Assembly (NCBI GenBank): GCA_035578155.1
Contig: JAPWDM010000016.1
Span: 12,754,608-12,818,607 of the forward strand
DNA: 64,000 bases
Reading direction: 5' to 3'
DNA from: Brachynemurus nebulosus
Lineage: Eukaryota; Arthropoda; Insecta; Neuroptera; Myrmeleontidae
Part shown: positions 58,952-64,000 of the stretch, piece after piece
Layout of the letters: each line of letters starts with the position of its first letter
How positions within the stretch are numbered: position 1 is the first letter of the stretch
Notes under the pieces: generated by a model
What the model was told of the DNA's origin: nothing
Databases searched by the model: none
What the model saw: the letters and a program-made list of their open reading frames with translations, nothing else
Program-made: the position numbers and the translations under genes

Positions 58952-59351
58952 TAACTTTAACTAATTAAGTAAAGATAAATCTAAAATAAGAATTTTCTAT
59001 GTCAAATTAATTCCTTTCTAATAATAAACACGTTAAATATGATACTTTGTTTTATTTCCTATAAGTACATATCTACAAAATATCATAATCATATTAAAAC
59101 TCTAATGTTAATACTTACCCCAAGGTTGTTAAAACTTGCCCCAAAAGTGGGGTAAGTATTAACAAACACATTTTTTAAGAAAATGGGTTTTCCTATAGAA
59201 AGTACAAGGGATATGTAAGGTTTTTTTATCAAAAATTAAAGACAGATAGTTGATGCTTCATAACGTTTACAAAAAAAAAATCGCTAATTAGTTTCATTTC
59301 CGTTTAATATGTAAAAAAGTAAAATCTGTTAGTACATGCCCCTGTCTCCCC

Positions 59352-60025
59352 TACCTAAAAATAAAATCGATTATCTCGGTCCAACTTAACAGATCAATAC
59401 CAAAATTTAAATAAATAAAACAAAAGGAAAGCAACAAGCAAATTTCCCAGATATTGTTATCAAAATTTCACTCAACTTTCAAAATGGCTTATTAATTAGT
59501 AATTTATCAGAATTGTTGAAAAATTCTAGATCATGAGAGATTTAGGAAAATGAATAAAATTTTCGTTTATCGCTATCAAATATTTAGTAATTACATAATT
59601 ATATATGAATTATATGAATTTATTTGTTAATTTATCTTACCGTATTACATTGACAATGAGTTTTATATTTTTTATTACTCATGCGGGAGAAGTACTAACT
59701 TGGCGCACACATTTCTATACGTAAAATAGCTGTTTGCCCACTGTACTCTTCCCACATACTTTTTTGCGTGCGCAAAGTAACTTTCCACACGCAAATTGAC
59801 AATAAAACACGCAAAATTTAATGAAAACACCCAAAGCCGCCTCTTAATTTTTCATTTAATAAATATTTCGTAATTATTTCAATAGAAACCACCAACAAAG
59901 TAATTTAAACAATAATTAATTCAGAAAAAAAAGACGAACACTTAAAAATATTTACTTTAAAAAGTAATAAAAATGTCAAAAATAGTAATAATAATAGAAA
60001 AAAATATGTCAAATTCGTAATAAAA
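59352..60025. other. Non-coding stretch
   Basis: No gene or element recognised between the TA-flanked element's right end and the next MITE. Confidence 0.45.
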
Positions 60026-60160
60026 AATAGTATGTGCAACTCGTACGGGATTGTCGATTGCCCATTCAAGCGAATGAGCGCACTCACTACGTTCGTGCCC
60101 TCAACTTCGCTTTTGTGGGCAATCGACAATTTCCCGCACTTATTGCACAATATACTATTT
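60026..60160. mobile_element. Small MITE with about 45-bp imperfect TIRs
   Basis: The left arm contains AAAATAGTATGTGCAAC and GTCGATTGCCCA. The right arm is TGGGCAATCGAC through TTGCACAATATACTATTTT. The roughly 47-bp centre holds GAATGAGCGCACTCACTACG. Non-coding; no target duplication assigned. Confidence 0.7.
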
Positions 60161-60344
60161 TGAATAAATTTGTGTTTCCTACAGCTCTTTGTTGGCTAAA
60201 AATAATATTTCGCTTTTGCATTTTTGTTAGGTGATAGTTATTCTTTTCGTTAAATTGCTTAATTTTTAGTTTTTGTTTGTATTAACCATAGAACACTAGA
60301 AGCCAACTAATATCAAAAAAGTACAGCTCGCTTGGTGTCATTTG

Positions 60345-60560
60345 TTGGTGAGTCACAGCTTAAGGCATGTAGTCAGTCGGTGTCAGTCACCGAACGCACA
60401 ATGTATTGTAATGTATTGTTAGACTATTGTTACTTGAATTGGACAGGTTGGCCTGTCCCATAATAGGTGTTTTGCAGTAGTGTGTGTGAATACGCACACA
60501 GAAGCAAACACCAAACCAACACCATTGCAAACAGTGTGTACCTACACAACACAGTGGGGA
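60345..60560 (-). repeat. About 220-bp interspersed repeat, copy 2
   Basis: Inverted relative of 19975-20200. Here it includes the variants GTCAGTCGGTGTCAGTCACCG and GTGTGTACCTACACAACAC. Confidence 0.6.
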
Positions 60561-60699
60561 GATTTTACGTCACCCACTAGCGACAAATGGAACAGTTTGA
60601 TAGGCATTCTAGTTTGGTCCCTTGGTATTAACGGTATTAAATTCGTTTAAAAATAAATATAATTATAAAATAAAAATTTTTGCCTACACAAGTGTTGTT

Positions 60700-60835
60700 T
60701 TTCCTAGAAAAAAACCGAAAACCGGTTATTAAAAACCCGGTTATTTTGGGCGGTTTTAACCGTCAGGTTAAACCGAGGATAAAATAAACCGAAATAACCG
60801 AAAACCGGTTATTTTTGAAAAACCGCCATCTTAGG
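60700..60835. repeat. Outer inverted sequence, right (ACCGGTT-rich)
   Basis: Repeated ACCGAAAACCGGTTATT words in inverted relation to 39664-39780. A short direct repeat (CATCTTAGGCAAAGTAATAAA) follows at 60827 and 60877. Confidence 0.45.
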
Positions 60836-60839
60836 CAAA

Positions 60840-61275
60840 GTAATAAAAAAAATTACCCATACATATTTAATACCCATCTTAGGCAAAGTAATAAAAAAAA
60901 TTAACGTTATATCCCTTTATTATGCTAATTTTTTTAAATTTTTTAATTTAAGTAATTTTTTTGGCACTAACGCGTTAGCGACACCCACCATTTTTTGTTC
61001 AATAATACGTCTTCTAATACTCTATAACATATATTTTTATGGGAAGATTTTAGTTGGTAGAACATAATAATATTTAAATACAAATGCATGCCATGTTCGG
61101 TACTACATATATATTACTTATGTATAAAAAGGACCATAAACTATCTGCCCTATTTTTAAAACACAATAGAACTCCAAGAAGTGTCATAAAATGTCCCCTT
61201 CATCCCTGAGTTGCAGTTCTTAGAGTTCCTGTGACGGTTTAAAAATATATTTTTACTTGTTATCAAAAATATGTT
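60840..61275. other. Non-coding stretch
   Basis: AT-rich, with the CATCTTAGGCAAAGTAAT duplication at its start. No gene. Confidence 0.45.
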
Positions 61276-61278
61276 TTA

Positions 61279-61422
61279 CAGCCCAACCAACATAAGGTTG
61301 CCGGTCAGATGCGCAAATGAAAGAGTGAGACAAAAAGAATTAAACATGTAACATATATACATAAAAGTGTGATAGAAGCTGTGTTTGTCTACTGCGCGTA
61401 CAACCTTATGCTGGTTGAGCTG
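61279..61422. mobile_element. 144-bp MITE with TA target duplication
   Basis: The ends are CAGCCCAACCAACATAAGGTTG and, read inward from the right, CAGCTCAACCAGCATAAGGTTG, with TA on both outer sides. Non-coding. Confidence 0.8.
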
Positions 61423-61816
61423 TAACTGTTATAAAAAAATAATTTTAAATGTTAATTTTACTATGAATCTGAATATTTAAATGAAATCAATAAAATTATC
61501 CCAGCATACTTAGGGTACGTGTCCATCTGAGAGAAAAACTATCGAGAGCTGCTCTCGAGAGTCGTAATTAGAAGTGGACACAAGACTAGATAGTACTATC
61601 GATCGTTTTTAAAATAAACTTAACAATGTTTATTTTGCGTCGCGTTATTTATATTGTATATTATATAATTCACTGACGTCACTATGTAAAGTCGAAGTCG
61701 GTACCATTGGATATCCGCCGTATAAAGTAATTTAAACTATAAGAGTTTATTTCATAGATATGTAATTTCTATGTATTTCCTTATTATGTATTAAATATCA
61801 TCAACCGACATTGGTG

Positions 61817-61871
61817 ATTCTCAAATGGAAACACTCACTTCCCCAGTCCCGACGTGTTTCCATTTGAGAAT
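61817..61871. repeat. Perfect 18-bp inverted repeat hairpin
   Basis: ATTCTCAAATGGAAACAC (61817-61834) and its exact reverse complement (61854-61871) are separated by a 19-nt loop. It could be a small MITE remnant or an RNA hairpin. Confidence 0.8.
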
Positions 61872-64000
61872 AAGTACTCTATTTACATTCTGTTTTATCT
61901 GTTTTATGTTACTATATTCGCTATATTCGTATCAGTATTCGAGCATTATTAACGCCGCGAGTGGTAAAAAAAGAAAGCCTTATATTTACCATTTTCCTGA
62001 CCAATTTTGTCAATTCCTCTCATATAAGTTTCGCCTCGTTGTCTAATCTGCATAGATGCTATAATCAATTACCTAAGTATATGTATATTTAATTCCGCGA
62101 TATTTAAAAAATTATTTGATCTCGATACTTATTATCACGTTATTTCTTTTTGAAATACAAGTTAAATGTTTGTGTAAAACAATTTTGCTAGCAAACATTT
62201 AAAATGTCTACCTACCAGTGAGTAATATCTAGAATTTTTATCTCATTTGCCAACACGTCAATAGTTTGGCAATTAGTAAATTTTTTTGGCACTTACCTAA
62301 TGACATTGCAATATCTAATTTTTAAAACATTGTTAAATAAATTGAAATTATTGAATATTTGTTTTTGTAACTATACTTATAGTGTCTGTCTCAGTATACA
62401 AAATATATGAATATTTTTAGATATAGTAGACATATTTTTTGAAAACAGGCTATTTAGTGAAATTAAATGTAAATATAAAATTAATTAATTAAGATTTTAC
62501 GAGTTATAAATTTTTATAAAGAGCCATAAAAATTTTACCCTATCTCCATTAATTTCGCCTTTGTCTATTAGAACTAATGAAATTTAATTGAAAACCTGTA
62601 TTTGTATACTTACTTCTATTATAATACTTCGCAAATTATTTATAAAGGGAATTTTTTGTAAAGTACAAATATGAACTGTAATCGGTTCATAATTGTGGAA
62701 GTTTTTCTTTGTTAACATTAAACAGATCAAATATGTGTATTTTTACAAGCATTGTATAGGAATATTTTGTTGAATTTTTTCAAACAGTAATGCAGTAGTA
62801 GTTAGGTGAAAATATTTATTACTTTCTTAAACTAGATATTTTAGTTAAAGCTTGAATCTTTAAAAGTAGGTAATTTTATAGGTCCAACCATTATATCAAT
62901 TTTTAAACCAAATTTAGTGATCTTTACAAGTATCAATTTGTACATCATCCAAAATACCTACTACGATGAAAAATGCAAAATTGATTTTAGTGTTTCAAGT
63001 ATTAGTGTCTTGGTTTTACTTCAACTTTAAATTGATTAAAGAAAAGAATATGAATAGGTAGAATAAATTGGTATAAGAAAAGAATATGCGCTTAATGTTA
63101 AGGCGGTGATATTCCTACGTGATGCGTAGAATTTTGAGCTTATTTAAGGATTTTTTTCTGTATTAAAATAAAATACAATCTTTTCAGTTTTTTTTATATG
63201 TTTTTATTTGAATCTTAGAGTGTACGAAAAAATTTTTTCTTACTCAATTTTACAATGTTTTGTTTATGTTTTTTAGGGTCAAAGTGGACTCCTCAAAAAA
63301 AACATGAATGGATGGTGGGCAGTATATCGCCATTTGTAATGACCTAAAATGAAGAAATCAACAATATTCGTGTTTTATAGATTTGCCTCTATCGTCCAAA
63401 CTAGGATTAAACATTTATATTAGTAAATAAAAAAAATTATGGACTTTTAAAAAAAATCTGCAAAAATTGTGATATTTTTCATTGAAAATGGAGAAAAAAA
63501 TAAAAAATTATTATTAGAAATAAATAATTCTAGTTCGAACGATAACCACTAGTGTATAGAACAACGTGCTATTATTATTATAGTTCGATCGGTTTATTAG
63601 AATTGCGTCTCTACTGCCCACCGGTCAATAAAATGTAGTTTCTAGATAATTAAGAAAAAATATTTTCATAAAAATATATATTTATTAGACTTCAGACAAA
63701 ATAATCCTTAACAGAGTCGGGGTGTGTAATGTTTTGAACTGGGCGGCTACAAACTTTTTTGCTTTGGTCATAAACGAAAAAAATATTTTTAATTTTGTTT
63801 TAAAAGTTAATTTTATTGCTATTCACATTTTATTTTGTAAGTATATGTATATCTAGGTCAAAGCAGATGTATATATTTTCCACAAAACAGTAAATTTTTG
63901 CCCCCCCCCCCTCAAAAATACTAAGCATTTCAGCACTGTTAGTGATCAATGTACTCCGTTTCCTGATACTTACCGACATCGGCTACGCCTGATTCATAGA
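61872..64000. other. Non-coding stretch to the window end
   Basis: No gene, repeat unit or RNA structure was recognised. An 11-base C run at 63901-63911 is out of character with the composition and could be a sequencing weak point. Confidence 0.45.

Larger units (their letters stand above)
39984..59351. mobile_element. TA-flanked element with pogo-like ends, split by the Polinton
   Basis: The ends GGGGAGACAGGGGC (39984) and GCCCCTGTCTCCCC (to 59351) are inverted and each is bordered by TA. GGTAAGTATTAAC words recur inside both ends. Without the Polinton and one target-site copy it would be about 1.3 kb and non-coding. The short inverted ends and TA target resemble pogo-type elements; the pogo relic at 22684 has similar GGTAAGATGGGG words nearby. 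Confidence 0.65.

Overview
This is a window of an AT-rich eukaryotic nuclear genome, almost certainly an insect. It carries (TA)n arrays, decayed Jockey-like, Penelope-like, Tc1/mariner and pogo coding relics, MITE-type repeats, insect-type core promoters (TATA box plus TCAGT initiator) and CCTAA/TTAGG-type runs inside one transposon terminus. No conserved single-copy host gene, rRNA or tRNA was recognised. The species cannot be named from sequence alone; a hemipteran would fit but is not shown.

Positions 1-40000 are a graveyard of mobile elements: a foldback element (615-1104); a Jockey-like reverse transcriptase gene split by a Helentron/DINE-like insertion (4512-6905); a perfect 198-bp palindrome (7843-8040); a 120-bp satellite (9835-11390, with a second block at 16885-17580); a 1.8-kb palindromic element inside a (TA)n array (12059-13834); a Tc1-like transposase relic (14535-15000); a TIR element inside another (TA)n array (18070-19465); a nearly complete pogo-like transposase with a C-terminal PHD finger (22684-24641); a hAT element with a perfect 8-bp target duplication (33069-35064); and a deletion derivative of a Polinton (36025-37175).

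The main feature is an 18,074-bp Polinton/Maverick at 40872-58945, with about 616-bp terminal inverted repeats and a perfect 6-bp target duplication (AATGAT). It is nested in a TA-flanked element with pogo-like ends (39984-59351), which itself lies between inverted ACCGGTT-rich sequences (39664 and 60835). On the minus strand it encodes, in order, a PLA2-like virion protein, an adenain-like cysteine protease, a penton-like minor capsid protein, an unlisted 53-aa basic protein, a double-jelly-roll-type major capsid protein and an exonuclease-like protein. On the plus strand it encodes a packaging ATPase, a conserved insect Polinton protein, a coiled-coil protein, a chromodomain integrase and an orphan 189-aa protein. 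A protein-primed DNA polymerase and a small conserved protein lie on the minus strand of the right half. The set covers replication, integration, capsid formation, maturation and DNA packaging, as expected of a virus-like Polinton.

Only two clear gene-breaking lesions were found: a TAA at codon 7 of the minor capsid gene and a TAA at codon 581 of the polymerase. The protease frame has no upstream ATG, but is joined to the PLA2 gene by an A AAA AAC heptamer in exactly the phase needed for -1 ribosomal frameshifting. This is the most interesting candidate for an undescribed mechanism here.

Positions 59353-64000 return to non-coding DNA with several small MITEs and hairpins.
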